Shown here: positions 1 to 9,055 of the stretch, one piece after another
Position numbering within the stretch: position 1 is the first letter of the stretch
Layout of the letters: each line of letters opens with the position of its first letter
Assembly: GCA_016196065.1 (NCBI GenBank)
Contig: JACPYL010000027.1
Location: 372,001 to 436,000, forward strand
Source of the DNA: Acidobacteriota bacterium
GTDB lineage: Bacteria > Acidobacteriota > Terriglobia > Terriglobales > Acidobacteriaceae
Reading direction: 5' to 3'
Length of the DNA stretch: 64,000 nucleotides
Made by a program: the position numbers and the translations under genes
Notes under the pieces: generated by a model
Databases searched by the model: none
What the model was told of the DNA's origin: nothing
What the model saw: only the letters and a program-made list of their open reading frames with translations

Positions 1-74
1 AGGGCGTGCAACTACTGGCCGTTTATTTGATTCTTGCAGTGGCGTTCTATTTTGTGCCCACCGCCGCACGGTAA
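1..74 (+). CDS. C-terminal end of a membrane protein (partial)
   Basis: An open frame enters from the left edge and ends at TAA 72-74. The visible residues, GVQLLAVYLILAVAFYFVP followed by TAAR, form one hydrophobic helix with a short basic tail, typical of the last transmembrane segment of a polytopic transporter. The ending resembles that of calcium/proton or sodium/calcium exchangers, but 23 residues cannot establish a family. It converges on purE, whose stop lies 25 bp away. Confidence 0.5.
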   Translation, partial: GVQLLAVYLILAVAFYFVPTAAR

Positions 75-98
75 TTGCAGGCGCTTCCCGGCTATCTA

Positions 99-605
99 CT
101 ACTTCAGCGTCGCTTGCAACTTCTTGGATTTCTCTTCCACGCCCTTGGCCAGCTTTTCTTTGTGATCTTCCAGTTTCTTCGCAATCGAGGAATCGGCCAG
201 TGCGATCATCTGCGCCGCCAGGATCCCGGCATTGGTTGCACCCGGCTTGCCAATGGCAACCGTCGCTACTGGAATGCCCGCCGGCATCTGCACGATCGCA
301 AGCAGCGAATCCATGCCTTGCAGGGAAGTCGACGGGATCGGCACTCCGATCACCGGCAAAGTGGAATGTGCCGCAATGACTCCCGCGAGATGGGCTGCCC
401 CGCCCGCGCCGGCGATGATCACGCGAATGCCGCGTCCGGCGGCTTTGCGCGCATAGTCTGCGGTGCGGTCGGGAGAGCGGTGCGCGGAGGTGACATCCAT
501 TTCATATCCAATGCCAAATTCATCCAGCGCCTTCCCTGCCTCGCGCATGATCTCCAGGTCTGAGTCGCTGCCCATTACGATTGACACTTGTGGTTTGGTG
601 TTCAT
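99..605 (-). CDS. purE: N5-carboxyaminoimidazole ribonucleotide mutase (PurE)
   Basis: Class I PurE, 168 residues, which moves the carboxyl group of N5-CAIR to give CAIR in de novo purine synthesis. The nucleotide-binding GSDSD motif is at residues 12-16. SAHRSP at 40-45 carries the catalytic histidine, and [11 protein letters not shown] near 67-76 is the second family signature. I chose the ATG at 603-605 because the frame upstream of it (to 653) overlaps the purD stop and matches no PurE N-terminus. It follows purD on the same strand after 47 bp, so the two are likely co-transcribed. No purK is present; its expected site downstream holds a convergent gene. Confidence 0.95.
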   Translation of the reverse strand: MNTKPQVSIVMGSDSDLEIMREAGKALDEFGIGYEMDVTSAHRSPDRTADYARKAAGRGIRVIIAGAGGAAHLAGVIAAHSTLPVIGVPIPSTSLQGMDSLLAIVQMPAGIPVATVAIGKPGATNAGILAAQMIALADSSIAKKLEDHKEKLAKGVEEKSKKLQATLK

Positions 606-652
606 TGCTCTCCTGATTGTTTTCGAGATTGGAATTTCGTGGCCATCGGCCA

Positions 653-1924
653 CTATTTCTTCAGTGCCCGTGCCGCAATGTCGGTGCGATAGTGCGCACC
701 ATCAAATCCAATTGTCGACGTCGCCCGATATGCGCGCTGCACCGCCTCCGCCAATTGCGATGCCCGGGTGGTCACGCCGAGCACACGTCCTCCGGAAGTA
801 TAAAAGCTCCCCTCGCGCTTCGATGTCGCCGCGTGAAAAACTTTTACGCCTTCCATCTTCGCGGCTTCTTCCAGTCCCATAATTTTCTTGCCTGCCTCGA
901 AAGCGCCAGGATATCCGCCCGAAGCCACGACTACGCAGACGGTAGAATCCGACGACCATCTGAAATCGCCGTCGCTGGTGCGACCATCAATCGACGCTTC
1001 CAGTGCTTCCACCAGGTCGCTCTCCAGCCGCATCAGAATCGGTTGCGTTTCCGGATCGCCGAACCGGCAATTGAATTCCAATACCATCGGACCGCGCGCC
1101 GTCATCATCAATCCGCAGTACAGGACGCCACGATACTCCGTGCCCTCTGCTTTCATGCCGGCAACCACCGGACGGGCCACGTGGTTCACGAGCCAGTCCC
1201 GCATCTGATTGTCGATGATGGTTGGAGTGGTGTACGCGCCCATCCCGCCGGTGTTCGGGCCGGTATCGCCATCACCCACACGCTTGTGATCCTGTGCGGC
1301 GACCAGCGGCGCAACCCGTTCCCCATCGCTGACGACCAGGAACGAGAGTTCGTCGCCCTTGAGAAATTCTTCCAGCACCACGCGCGCGCCTGCTTCGCCG
1401 ACCATTTTTCCGCTCAGCATCTCGCTGGCAACGGTGAAGGCCTCGTCCTTACTCTTTGCGATCACCACGCCCTTGCCTGCCGCCAAGCCATCCGCTTTTA
1501 CAACCACCGGTGGATGAAAATGGTGGAGGTTGTCGCGCACTTCTTCAATCGAATTGCAGATCGCGTAGTGAGCGGTCGGGATGTGGTGCCGAAGTAGAAA
1601 TTCTTTAGCGAAGCTCTTGCTGGTTTCAAGCTGAGCCGCAGCCCGCGTTGGACCGAAAGTCCGCCAACCGCGGCGTGTGAACTCGTCCACCACGCCCAGC
1701 ATCAGAGGCAATTCTGGTCCCACCACGGTCAAGTCGGGCTTGACTTGGTTGGCCACGGCGATCAACGAATCCAGGCTCTTCACATCCGCGGCGATACATT
1801 CCGCTTCCTCGGCGATGCCACCGTTTCCAGGGGCACAATATACTTTGCTGACGCGCGGCGATTGCCGCAGCTTCCAGGCTAGCGCGTGCTCGCGCCCTCC
1901 GCTACCGATAACGAGAACTTTCAT
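653..1924 (-). CDS. purD: Phosphoribosylamine-glycine ligase (GARS)
   Basis: ATP-grasp enzyme of 423 residues that joins glycine to 5-phosphoribosylamine, the second step of purine synthesis. The N-terminal GSGGREHALAWKL signature is at residues 7-19. The ATP-grasp core has DGLAAGKGVV, and NCRFGDPETQ carries metal and phosphate ligands. The start is the ATG at 1922-1924, preceded by GGAGGTCAC in reverse orientation at good spacing; five codons further upstream in frame are unnecessary. It is followed by purE. Its upstream region is shared with the divergent mntR and holds a heptamer hairpin. Confidence 0.96.
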   Translation of the reverse strand: MKVLVIGSGGREHALAWKLRQSPRVSKVYCAPGNGGIAEEAECIAADVKSLDSLIAVANQVKPDLTVVGPELPLMLGVVDEFTRRGWRTFGPTRAAAQLETSKSFAKEFLLRHHIPTAHYAICNSIEEVRDNLHHFHPPVVVKADGLAAGKGVVIAKSKDEAFTVASEMLSGKMVGEAGARVVLEEFLKGDELSFLVVSDGERVAPLVAAQDHKRVGDGDTGPNTGGMGAYTTPTIIDNQMRDWLVNHVARPVVAGMKAEGTEYRGVLYCGLMMTARGPMVLEFNCRFGDPETQPILMRLESDLVEALEASIDGRTSDGDFRWSSDSTVCVVVASGGYPGAFEAGKKIMGLEEAAKMEGVKVFHAATSKREGSFYTSGGRVLGVTTRASQLAEAVQRAYRATSTIGFDGAHYRTDIAARALKK

Positions 1925-1987
1925 ATTCGTGACCTCCAAGGTTAGGGGCGAAAGGAAGATGATGTCAAACCGAGATGAAGCCAGGTT

Positions 1988-2129
1988 AGAGGTAAGAAGT
2001 CAGATTGCAGAGGTCAAGGCTTCGAGCTTCGCGCTACGGGCTTCGAGCGAATCGAAGAATTCTGGCTCGACGCTCGTAGCTCGCGGCTTTGTTTCACCTC
2101 TGCAATCTGAACCTCACACCTCTGACCTC
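1988..2129. repeat. Heptamer-phased inverted repeat, purD/mntR gap
   Basis: The left arm reads in 7-bp steps from 1988 (AGAGGTA, AGAAGTC, AGATTGC, AGAGGTC). The right arm reads from 2095 (CACCTCT, GCAATCT, GAACCTC, ACACCTC, TGACCTC). A 14-bp core is perfectly inverted: 2001-2014 against 2096-2109. The intervening segment (about 2016-2094) is itself an imperfect palindrome rich in TTCGAGC/GCTCGA. This is the only member of the heptamer set that lies between divergent genes. Confidence 0.8.
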
Positions 2130-2130
2130 T

Positions 2131-2146
2131 ATTAACCATGCTTAAT
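2131..2146. promoter_or_regulatory. Putative MntR operator upstream of mntR
   Basis: ATTAACCATGCTTAAT is a 16-bp dyad with 14 of 16 symmetric positions. It matches the perfect palindrome ATTAACTATAGTTAAT in front of mntH at 2831-2846. It covers the expected -35 position of the mntR promoter, whose -10 TATAAT is at 2154-2159, so a bound regulator would block RNA polymerase. Binding by MntR is inferred from the shared site and the gene pair. Confidence 0.75.
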
Positions 2147-2153
2147 CCCGCCG

Positions 2154-2159
2154 TATAAT
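2154..2159 (+). promoter_or_regulatory. -10 box of the mntR promoter
   Basis: A consensus TATAAT ends 7 bp before the GTG start of mntR at 2167, so the transcript should begin at or within a base or two of the start codon. No Shine-Dalgarno can fit, which suggests a leaderless mRNA. Confidence 0.6.
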
Positions 2160-2166
2160 CCGCTCT

Positions 2167-2835
2167 GTGATTACCGTTTCCAAAGAGGACTACCTGAAGG
2201 CCATCCTCGAAGCTGAGAGCGAGGGTGAAACAGTGATTTCGGCGACGCTCGCACATTGGCTCAAAGTGTCGCCGCCAGCGGTCACCATGGCAGTGCGGCG
2301 GTTGAAGAAGGACGGACTGGTGCGAGTGCAGGGAGGGGAAGTCAGACTCACTGCTTCCGGGCGCAAGATTGCCCGGAAGTTGACCCTTCGCCACCACCTG
2401 ATTGAACGAATGCTGACCGAAGTGTTTGGCATGGAGTGGTTCAAGGTGCACGACGAGGCCGAACGCCTGGAGCACGCCGTTTCTCCAGACTTTGAAGCGA
2501 AGCTTTTGTCGAAGCTGGGCCGCGGCGGCGCCTGTCCGCATGGAAATCTCAGCGAATTGGAAAGTCCGGCAAGCCGGCGCCGTCGAGGATTGGTGCTGTT
2601 GTCGGAAGCGGAACCAGGGAAGAACTACGTGGTCAGCGGAATCTACGAACGCGACCGCCATCTGCTGGAGTTTCTGGAAGCGCGCGGCATTCGCCCGGGC
2701 GCGAGACTCGGCCTGATCGACCGTAACTACGACAAGACCCTCTCCATCCGCACTGCCGCCGAAGCCATGGTGGTCGGGCGTCCTGCCGCCGAAAGAATCT
2801 GGGTTTCCCATCTCTCGCCCCGCCAAGTTAATTAA
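2167..2835 (+). CDS. mntR: DtxR/MntR-family metal-dependent repressor
   Basis: Protein of 222 residues with a winged-helix DNA-binding domain (about 5-70), a metal-binding dimerisation domain (70-145) and a C-terminal FeoA/SH3-like domain (about 150-222). Compared from memory with Bacillus MntR numbering, Asp8, His77, Glu99, Glu102 and His103 are in register as metal ligands, while position 11 is Lys instead of Glu. Glu99 stands where iron-sensing DtxR/IdeR proteins have Cys, which favours manganese sensing. The start is GTG at 2167 directly behind the -10 box. mntH follows, and both genes carry the same operator, so autorepression and Mn-dependent control of uptake are the likely roles. Confidence 0.9.
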   Translation: MITVSKEDYLKAILEAESEGETVISATLAHWLKVSPPAVTMAVRRLKKDGLVRVQGGEVRLTASGRKIARKLTLRHHLIERMLTEVFGMEWFKVHDEAERLEHAVSPDFEAKLLSKLGRGGACPHGNLSELESPASRRRRGLVLLSEAEPGKNYVVSGIYERDRHLLEFLEARGIRPGARLGLIDRNYDKTLSIRTAAEAMVVGRPAAERIWVSHLSPRQVN

Positions 2836-2846
2836 CTATAGTTAAT
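2831..2846. promoter_or_regulatory. Putative MntR operator upstream of mntH
   Basis: ATTAACTATAGTTAAT is a perfect 16-bp palindrome that overlaps the stop codon of mntR (TAA 2833-2835) and lies 49 bp before the mntH start. A possible -10, TAGTAT, follows at 2851-2856. The same dyad with two changes precedes mntR. Confidence 0.8.
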
Positions 2847-2895
2847 GTGGTAGTATGTACCTCAGTTTACCGACTGCCCCCAAACCACCCACGCC

Positions 2896-4341
2896 ATGAG
2901 CAAGCTGGACAGAGACCCCGCCGCCAATCCTCAGCCGAAATCCGGCACTCCGGTCCCCGGCCGCACTGGCGATTTCGATCGTGGCCACGTTTCGCTGGAA
3001 GGAGTGCATAGCTCGGTCGCAGTGCCGCATCACGAAGCTGGATTCTGGGAACAGTGGAGAGCATTTGTCGGTCCTGCAATTCTGGTCAGCGTGGGTTACA
3101 TGGATCCCGGCAACTGGGGCACCGATCTTCAGGCGGGAGCTCAATTCAAGTACGGACTGCTCTGGGTGGTCGGCCTGGCAAGCTTGATGGCGATCTTCAT
3201 GCAGGTGATGTCCGCCCGCCTGGGTGTGGTTACGGGTAAAGATCTCGCCCAATGTTGTCGCGACTGGTATCCATCGTGGACGCGCTGGCCCAACTGGCTC
3301 ATGAGCGAGATCGCGATTGGAGCCTGCGATCTGGCGGAAGTTCTCGGCAGCGCGGTGGCGCTGAACCTGCTCTTTCACATCCCGCTGTTCTGGGCAGTGA
3401 TCATCACCGGCGTGGATGTGCTGCTCCTGCTCGCTCTGCAATCGTTCGGCATGCGCGCGATTGAGGCGGTAGTGCTGTTGCTGATCGTGACGATCGCGGT
3501 GTGTTATTTCATCGAGATTTTCATTCTCCCGCAAACCCAGCCAGCATTTCTGGAAATGGGGAGAGCACTCATCTCGCCGCATTTCGGCAAGGCCGGGATG
3601 ATCTACGTCGCGATCGGCATCATCGGCGCCACCGTCATGCCTCACAACCTGTATCTGCACTCGGCATTGGTGCAGAGCCGCAAGCTGCAGAAAGACGAAC
3701 CGTCGATCCGCAGCGCGATCCGCTTCAACACCATCGACTCCATCGCTGCCCTGACCGTCGCCTTTTTTGTAAACGCCGCGATTCTCGTTTTGGCAGCCAC
3801 AGTTTTCTTCGGCAAGGAAAGCGTCACTGTCTCAGGTGGGCAACTGGTCACGTTCAGCGGACAGAGCGATTGGATCCGCGTCGCTTACCTGACGCTGGCT
3901 CCGTTACTCGGTACAGCCGCTGCGAGCACCCTGTTTGCCGTGGCACTCCTCGCCAGCGGACAGAGCAGCACGATCACAGGCACGCTCGCCGGGCAAGTTG
4001 TGATGGAAGGCTTCATGCGTTGGCGAATCCGGCCATGGGTGCGACGACTGATTACCCGCAGCTTGGCGATTCTTCCGGCGGTCTTGGTGATTGGAATCCG
4101 GGGCGAAGGTAGCGTCACCGATTTGCTGACACTCAGTCAAGTAGTGCTGGCCTTGCAGCTGCCGTTTGCGATGTTTCCACTCTTGCATTTCACAAGTTCA
4201 GGCAAGCGCATGGGCAAATGGAAAAATGGCGGCCTGTTGCTGGTCGCTGGCGGGGCCAGTGCTATGCTGATCACCGCCATGGACCTGTACGGGCTGCCCG
4301 ACACGCTGAAAGCCGCATGGCAAGTGATTCACGGCGGATAG
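2896..4341 (+). CDS. mntH: NRAMP-family divalent metal transporter
   Basis: Proton-coupled Mn(II)/Fe(II) importer of the inner membrane, 481 residues with about eleven hydrophobic segments. The two unwound-helix metal motifs are intact: DPGN at 70-73 in the first segment and MPHN at 248-251 in the sixth. The N-terminus has a soluble extension of about 50 residues, longer than in E. coli MntH. The ATG at 2896 is used; the Shine-Dalgarno is weak. The neighbouring mntR and the palindromic operator argue for manganese as the physiological substrate and for repression when Mn is plentiful. Confidence 0.95.
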   Translation: MSKLDRDPAANPQPKSGTPVPGRTGDFDRGHVSLEGVHSSVAVPHHEAGFWEQWRAFVGPAILVSVGYMDPGNWGTDLQAGAQFKYGLLWVVGLASLMAIFMQVMSARLGVVTGKDLAQCCRDWYPSWTRWPNWLMSEIAIGACDLAEVLGSAVALNLLFHIPLFWAVIITGVDVLLLLALQSFGMRAIEAVVLLLIVTIAVCYFIEIFILPQTQPAFLEMGRALISPHFGKAGMIYVAIGIIGATVMPHNLYLHSALVQSRKLQKDEPSIRSAIRFNTIDSIAALTVAFFVNAAILVLAATVFFGKESVTVSGGQLVTFSGQSDWIRVAYLTLAPLLGTAAASTLFAVALLASGQSSTITGTLAGQVVMEGFMRWRIRPWVRRLITRSLAILPAVLVIGIRGEGSVTDLLTLSQVVLALQLPFAMFPLLHFTSSGKRMGKWKNGGLLLVAGGASAMLITAMDLYGLPDTLKAAWQVIHGG

Positions 4342-4367
4342 CGCTAACACGAAAGACACGGAATCTC

Positions 4368-4784
4368 ATGTACGAAACCATCCTGGTAACGCTCGACGGC
4401 ACGCCCAGTGATCGCGCGATCATTGAGCACGTCAAGCAACTGGCGAAGCTGGCGCACAGCCGCCTCGTGCTGCTGCATGTTGCCGACGGATGGGCCGCCC
4501 GCACTTACGGGCGCGATGCAGTCAGTGCGGAAATCGCGGAGGACACTGCATACCTCGAAAAAATCCGCGCGGAATTTTTATCTGCCGATATTGCGACCGA
4601 GGCCGAACTGGCTTATGGCGACCCTGCCAGCGAAATTATCAAATGGGTGAAGCAAAAAGGCTGCGACCTCGTGGCCATGAGCACTCACGGACATCGCTTC
4701 CTGGCCGATGTGTTTCTAGGAACCACTGCCACGCGGGTCCAGCACAACATCAGTGCTCCGGTACTCCTGCTTCGGGCAAAGTGA
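4368..4784 (+). CDS. Universal stress protein, UspA family
   Basis: Single-domain Usp of 138 residues. The N-terminal strand MYETILVTLDGTPSDRAI and the C-terminal STHGHRFLADVFLGTTATRV segment with PVLLL fit the ATP-binding Usp fold, in which the G-2x-G-9x-G(S/T) loop holds nucleotide; here the first glycines are altered (GHRFLAD). The ATG at 4368 gives the usual family N-terminus. The frame continues 50 codons upstream into mntH without homology. It begins 26 bp after mntH, so read-through from the Mn promoter is possible. The gap holds two octamer-like units (ACACGAAA, GACACGGA) and no clear Shine-Dalgarno. Confidence 0.85.
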   Translation: MYETILVTLDGTPSDRAIIEHVKQLAKLAHSRLVLLHVADGWAARTYGRDAVSAEIAEDTAYLEKIRAEFLSADIATEAELAYGDPASEIIKWVKQKGCDLVAMSTHGHRFLADVFLGTTATRVQHNISAPVLLLRAK

Positions 4785-4803
4785 AGTCCCGCAACGTAGA
4801 AAA

Positions 4804-5206
4804 CTAGGCTTCCTTCTTCATCTTCAGTTGCAGCAAGTCCCACAAGTTCCCGTAGAGGTCTGCAAACACTGCGACGATTCCGTACGGTTCTTCTTTGGGC
4901 TCGCGTACGAATTTCACGTTCCGTTCGGTCATCTCACGGTAGTCCCGCCAAAAATCGTCCGTGTTCAGAAAGAGAAAAACCCGTCCGCCCGTCTGGTTCC
5001 CGACCCGGCTTGACTGCTCGGGATTGGCAGCTTTGCGCGAGCAGCAAGGTTGTTCCCTGGGAACCGGGCGGAGCGATCACGACCCAGCGCTTGTCCTCGC
5101 TGAGCCGAGTATCTTCAACCACGCGGAAGTTGAGCGTGCGCGTGTAAAAGGCGAGTGCTTCGTCGTAGTCCCTGACCACCAGCGCGACATGACCCAGTGT
5201 TTGCAT
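4804..5206 (-). pseudogene. Glyoxalase/bleomycin-resistance (VOC) protein, frameshifted
   Basis: The first part reads MQTLGHVALVVRDYDEALAF..., a standard VOC beta-alpha-beta start, up to TTLLLAQ. The frame then leaves the family. Shifting by one base at the TTT run 5032-5034 (AAA on the coding strand) restores a normal second half, including GGRVFLFLNTDDFWRDY and VAVFADLYGNLWDLL, ending at TAG 4804-4806 for a total near 134 residues. One extra base in the run is the simplest explanation: a real inactivating mutation or a sequencing error. The GTG at 5218 is an alternative start to the ATG at 5206. It converges with the universal stress protein gene. Confidence 0.8.
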
Positions 5207-5310
5207 CAAGATGCACACTACTTTAGCGCATTTGCAGGCCTCGTTTTCACACGGGCTGTGCGAAACGAATTACACTATTATTTTCCGGTTTTATTGTCAG
5301 GAAGGCACTC

Positions 5311-8082
5311 ATGTCATTGAATAGTTTCGGCGCACGCGCAACTCTCAAAGTCGGCGAAAAGGAATACGAACTCTACCGGATTGACGCTCTCGACAAGCAG
5401 GGCATTGCAACCACGCACCTGCCATTTTCGCTGCGCATCCTTCTCGAGAACCTGCTTCGCACAGAAGACGGCGGCAACGTCACCAAGGACGAAGTGCGCG
5501 CGCTCGCTGCCTGGAACAAGAATTCGAAGCCCGAGAAAGAAATTGCTTTTACGCCTAGCCGCGTCCTGCTGCAGGATTTCACCGGCGTTCCAGCAGTCGT
5601 CGATCTTGCGGCCATGCGCGACGCGATGAAGCGCCTCGGAGGCGATCCGAAGCTGATCAATCCGTTACAGCCTGCGGAACTTGTGATCGATCACTCCGTG
5701 CAGGTCGACGAATTCGGGACGACCAACGCTTTTGACGTCAATGCGCTCCTGGAATTTCAGCGCAACAAAGAACGGTATGCTTTCCTGCGCTGGGGACAGA
5801 CCGGATTCCGCAATCTGGCGATCGTGCCGCCGGACACCGGCATCGTTCACCAAGTGAACCTGGAATATCTCGCTCGCGTCGTATTTGTTCACGAACAAGG
5901 CGGCAAACGTACTGCTTACCCGGACACACTGGTCGGCACCGACTCGCACACCACCATGGTCAACGGTCTTGGCGTGTTGGGATGGGGTGTCGGCGGAATT
6001 GAAGCCGAAGCTGCCATGCTCGGACAGCCCGTCTCCATGCTGATTCCGCTGGTGGTCGGCGTGAAGCTCACCGGACGCCTGCGCGAAGGAGCGACCGCAA
6101 CCGATCTTGTTCTCACGATCACAGAAATGCTGCGCAAGCACGGCGTGGTCGGAAAGTTCGTTGAATATTTTGGCCCCGGCCTGCAGGATCTCCCACTCGC
6201 CGATCGTGCCACCATCGCGAACATGTCGCCGGAGTACGGCGCGACCTGCGGCATTTTCCCTATCGACAAAGAGAGCCTTCGCTACCTGAAACTCACGGGA
6301 CGCAGTGAAGAACAGATCGCACTGGTCGAAGCGTACGCTCGCGAGCAAGGGCTCTTCCACGATGCGCGAACTCCGGAAGCGGAATACTCCGAGTTGCTGA
6401 GCCTCGACCTGGCCACCGTGGAGCCGAGTCTCGCCGGGCCAAAACGTCCGCAGGATCGAGTCGTGCTTTCGAAGGCCGGAGAGTCATTCAACCAGGCTTT
6501 GCCATCCCTGATCAAACCCAAGGCGAAGGCCGCGGCTGCCGCTCCGGCGATGGGTGCGGAAAAGAAATGGGAGCAGGAGGGGGGCAACCCGGCTGCTGTC
6601 GGTGTTGAAGATCCCAACGTGCACGAGCACGTTTCTGCCAGCGTGAAATCTGCGCTGCAACACGGCAGCGTAGTGATCGCCGCGATCACGAGCTGCACGA
6701 ACACTTCGAATCCGTCGGTGATGATTGCCGCTGGGCTGCTTGCCAAGAAGGCCGTCGAAAAAGGTTTGTCGATGCCGGCATGGGTCAAGACGTCGCTCGC
6801 GCCCGGATCGAAAGTGGTCCGCGATTATCTCGAAGCCGCCGGTCTGACGCCTTATCTCGAAAAATTGAAGTTCAATATTGTCGGCTACGGCTGCACGACC
6901 TGCATTGGAAATTCCGGACCTCTGCCCACAGAAGTTTCCCAGGCGATCGAAGACAAAGAACTGGTGGTCGCATCCGTCCTTTCTGGTAATCGCAACTTCG
7001 AGGGACGCATCAACTCCGAAGTGCGCGCGAACTATCTCATGTCGCCGCCGCTCGTCGTCGCCTTCGCGTTGGCCGGACGCATCGACATCGACCTTCGCAA
7101 GGATCCCATTGGTAAGGATCGAGAAGGCCAGCCCGTTTACCTTGCCGACCTCTGGCCATCGCAACGTGAAGTTGAGCAGACCATGGAAAAGTCGATCACG
7201 TCCGACATGTTCCGTAAAAGCTATGGCGAAGTGTATTCAGGCGATGAGCGCTGGCGCACTTTGCCCGTGCCAACTGGCGAGACATACGCATGGGAAAAGG
7301 ACTCAACCTACATTCGTCAGGCTCCTTATTTCGACGGTATGAAAGTGAAGCCTGCGGCCATTGAGGACATTCGCAGCGCCCGCGTGCTCGCAGTTCTGGG
7401 CGACAGCGTGACGACCGATCACATCTCGCCCGCTGGGTCGATCAAGAAGGATGGTCCGGCTGGAAAATACCTGGTCGCCCACGGTGTGCAACCCGCCGAT
7501 TTCAATTCTTACGGATCACGCCGCGGCAATCACGAAGTCATGGTACGCGGAACTTTTGCGAATACGCGGTTGCGCAACAAGATGGTCACGACCGAAGGCG
7601 GATTTACTCGTCATCTGCCCGACGGCGCCGAGATGTCCATCTTCGAAGCGTCCGAGAAATATCATGCGGAGAAAGTGCCGCTCGTGATCCTCGCCGGCAA
7701 GGAATATGGATCCGGATCATCCCGTGACTGGGCAGCCAAGGGACCGCGCCTGCTGGGCGTGCGAGCGGTCATCGCGGAAAGCTACGAGCGCATTCACCGC
7801 TCCAATCTGGTTGGGATGGGAATCCTGCCGCTGCAGTTTCTACCCGCAGAAAATGCCGAATCGCTGAAACTCTCCGGCCACGAGGTGTTCGAAATTACCG
7901 GCATCGCCCAGGTGGTGGAGAAGTTTTCCGCGGGCCGGCAGATTACCGTGCGCGTGAAGGGTGAAACGAAATCCGAGTTCAAGGCGATCGTCCGCATCGA
8001 CACTCCGCAGGAAGCGTTGTATTACGCGAACGGTGGCATTCTGCAATACGTCTTGCGGCAACTGCTGTCGAACAAGTCCTGA
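5311..8082 (+). CDS. acnA: Aconitate hydratase A
   Basis: Monomeric aconitase of 923 residues, converting citrate to isocitrate in the TCA cycle, of the AcnA/IRP type. The [4Fe-4S] ligands are Cys462 in SCTNTSNPS and Cys528 and Cys531 in [10 protein letters not shown]. The C-terminal swivel domain begins after about residue 690 and contains [15 protein letters not shown] low-complexity Ala/Lys stretch near residues 395-415 is the interdomain linker. The ATG at 5311 follows AGGAAGG at suitable spacing. It stands alone, with its own upstream region after the divergent VOC pseudogene. Confidence 0.97.
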   Translation: MSLNSFGARATLKVGEKEYELYRIDALDKQGIATTHLPFSLRILLENLLRTEDGGNVTKDEVRALAAWNKNSKPEKEIAFTPSRVLLQDFTGVPAVVDLAAMRDAMKRLGGDPKLINPLQPAELVIDHSVQVDEFGTTNAFDVNALLEFQRNKERYAFLRWGQTGFRNLAIVPPDTGIVHQVNLEYLARVVFVHEQGGKRTAYPDTLVGTDSHTTMVNGLGVLGWGVGGIEAEAAMLGQPVSMLIPLVVGVKLTGRLREGATATDLVLTITEMLRKHGVVGKFVEYFGPGLQDLPLADRATIANMSPEYGATCGIFPIDKESLRYLKLTGRSEEQIALVEAYAREQGLFHDARTPEAEYSELLSLDLATVEPSLAGPKRPQDRVVLSKAGESFNQALPSLIKPKAKAAAAAPAMGAEKKWEQEGGNPAAVGVEDPNVHEHVSASVKSALQHGSVVIAAITSCTNTSNPSVMIAAGLLAKKAVEKGLSMPAWVKTSLAPGSKVVRDYLEAAGLTPYLEKLKFNIVGYGCTTCIGNSGPLPTEVSQAIEDKELVVASVLSGNRNFEGRINSEVRANYLMSPPLVVAFALAGRIDIDLRKDPIGKDREGQPVYLADLWPSQREVEQTMEKSITSDMFRKSYGEVYSGDERWRTLPVPTGETYAWEKDSTYIRQAPYFDGMKVKPAAIEDIRSARVLAVLGDSVTTDHISPAGSIKKDGPAGKYLVAHGVQPADFNSYGSRRGNHEVMVRGTFANTRLRNKMVTTEGGFTRHLPDGAEMSIFEASEKYHAEKVPLVILAGKEYGSGSSRDWAAKGPRLLGVRAVIAESYERIHRSNLVGMGILPLQFLPAENAESLKLSGHEVFEITGIAQVVEKFSAGRQITVRVKGETKSEFKAIVRIDTPQEALYYANGGILQYVLRQLLSNKS

Positions 8083-8116
8083 CCCGAATCCGTCTGCGCC
8101 TGAAGGGCATTCAAAT

Positions 8117-8142
8117 GTAGAGACGCGGCTTGCCGCGCCTCT
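8117..8142. repeat. Short palindromic unit (TAGAGAC family)
   Basis: GTAGAGA precedes a perfect six-base stem, CGCGGC TT GCCGCG (8124-8137). The same layout recurs at 35341-35362 with GACGGGGC TT GCCCCGTC, where bases on both arms have changed together. It lies after acnA and could weakly terminate transcription, but there is no T-run. Confidence 0.6.
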
Positions 8143-8188
8143 TCCCGTCCGGCAAAACTCCAACCCGAGCGTGCTAATCTCAATCCCC

Positions 8189-9034
8189 ATGTTTATCCCC
8201 GCACCGTACGTGTCTGCCGCTTGCAGTCTGACTGCAATGCTGATCTGGGGAGCCAGCGATTTTTCCGGCGGAGTCGGTGCGCGCCGCGTGAACGCGTTTC
8301 TCTTCACAGCGATCGTTCATCTGAGTGGGATCTTCCTGATGTATTCCGTTGCCCGGATCACACATGCTCCGTTCCCAGACCGGGCAAGCCTGCTGTGGGC
8401 GCTGGCGGCGGGTTCGGTGGGCGGCATTTCCCTGGCTGTCTTCTACCGGGCGCTGGCCAGCGGCAAAATGGGTTTGACGGCGCCGGTATCAGCTGTTCTT
8501 GGGGCCGCGATCCCGACGATCGTCACCGCTTTCCGTGAAGGGTTTCCGGGATACCGTCAGTTGATTGGGTTTGTCCTTGCCGGTGTTGGAGTCTGGCTTA
8601 TCTCGCGCACGGAGGGCAGCCTCGGTCGTCCGGAAGGCCTGGGGATGGCGGTGCTCGCGGGCGTCGGCTTTGCCGTCTTCTATCTGTGCGTGAATCAGAC
8701 TCGCAATGCTTCGGCTATCTGGATCGCCGGCAGTTCCCGTTGCGCATCGCTCTTCGTGACCAGCATTTTCGTTTTGGCCACGCGACAAGTGCGGGCAGTC
8801 CCCGGTCCGATTTTGGCTCTCGCCATTTTCACCGGCTTTCTGGATATCACGGGCAGCGCCCTATTCGTCCGCGCAGCCCAAACCGGACGCCTGGATACTG
8901 CTGTCGTACTCAGCTCTCTTTACCCTGCGATCACGGTGCTGCTGGCTCGCTTCTTCCTGCATGAGCATTTCAGTCGAAGCAAGACCGTTGGAATGCTGGC
9001 GGCGCTCGCGGCAGTGCCGCTGGTGGCGGGGTGA
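8189..9034 (+). CDS. EamA/DMT-superfamily exporter
   Basis: Integral membrane protein of 281 residues with about nine to ten hydrophobic helices arranged as two EamA repeats. The first starts LIWGASDFSGGVGARRVNAF, and the second includes GFLDITGSALFVRAAQTGR and LSSLYPAITVLLARFFLHEH, a standard DMT ending. Such proteins export amino acids or other small metabolites; the substrate cannot be predicted. The ATG at 8189 starts the first helix; 76 upstream in-frame codons lack homology. The next gene begins 21 bp downstream, so the two may share a transcript. Confidence 0.85.
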   Translation: MFIPAPYVSAACSLTAMLIWGASDFSGGVGARRVNAFLFTAIVHLSGIFLMYSVARITHAPFPDRASLLWALAAGSVGGISLAVFYRALASGKMGLTAPVSAVLGAAIPTIVTAFREGFPGYRQLIGFVLAGVGVWLISRTEGSLGRPEGLGMAVLAGVGFAVFYLCVNQTRNASAIWIAGSSRCASLFVTSIFVLATRQVRAVPGPILALAIFTGFLDITGSALFVRAAQTGRLDTAVVLSSLYPAITVLLARFFLHEHFSRSKTVGMLAALAAVPLVAG

Positions 9035-9055
9035 GGCTATTCCATATTGCAGAGG

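Noticed and set aside
617-1597. Long plus-strand open frame opposite purD
   Set aside because: It is an antisense shadow of purD, which has full family motifs; the frame has no start signal and no recognisable domain.
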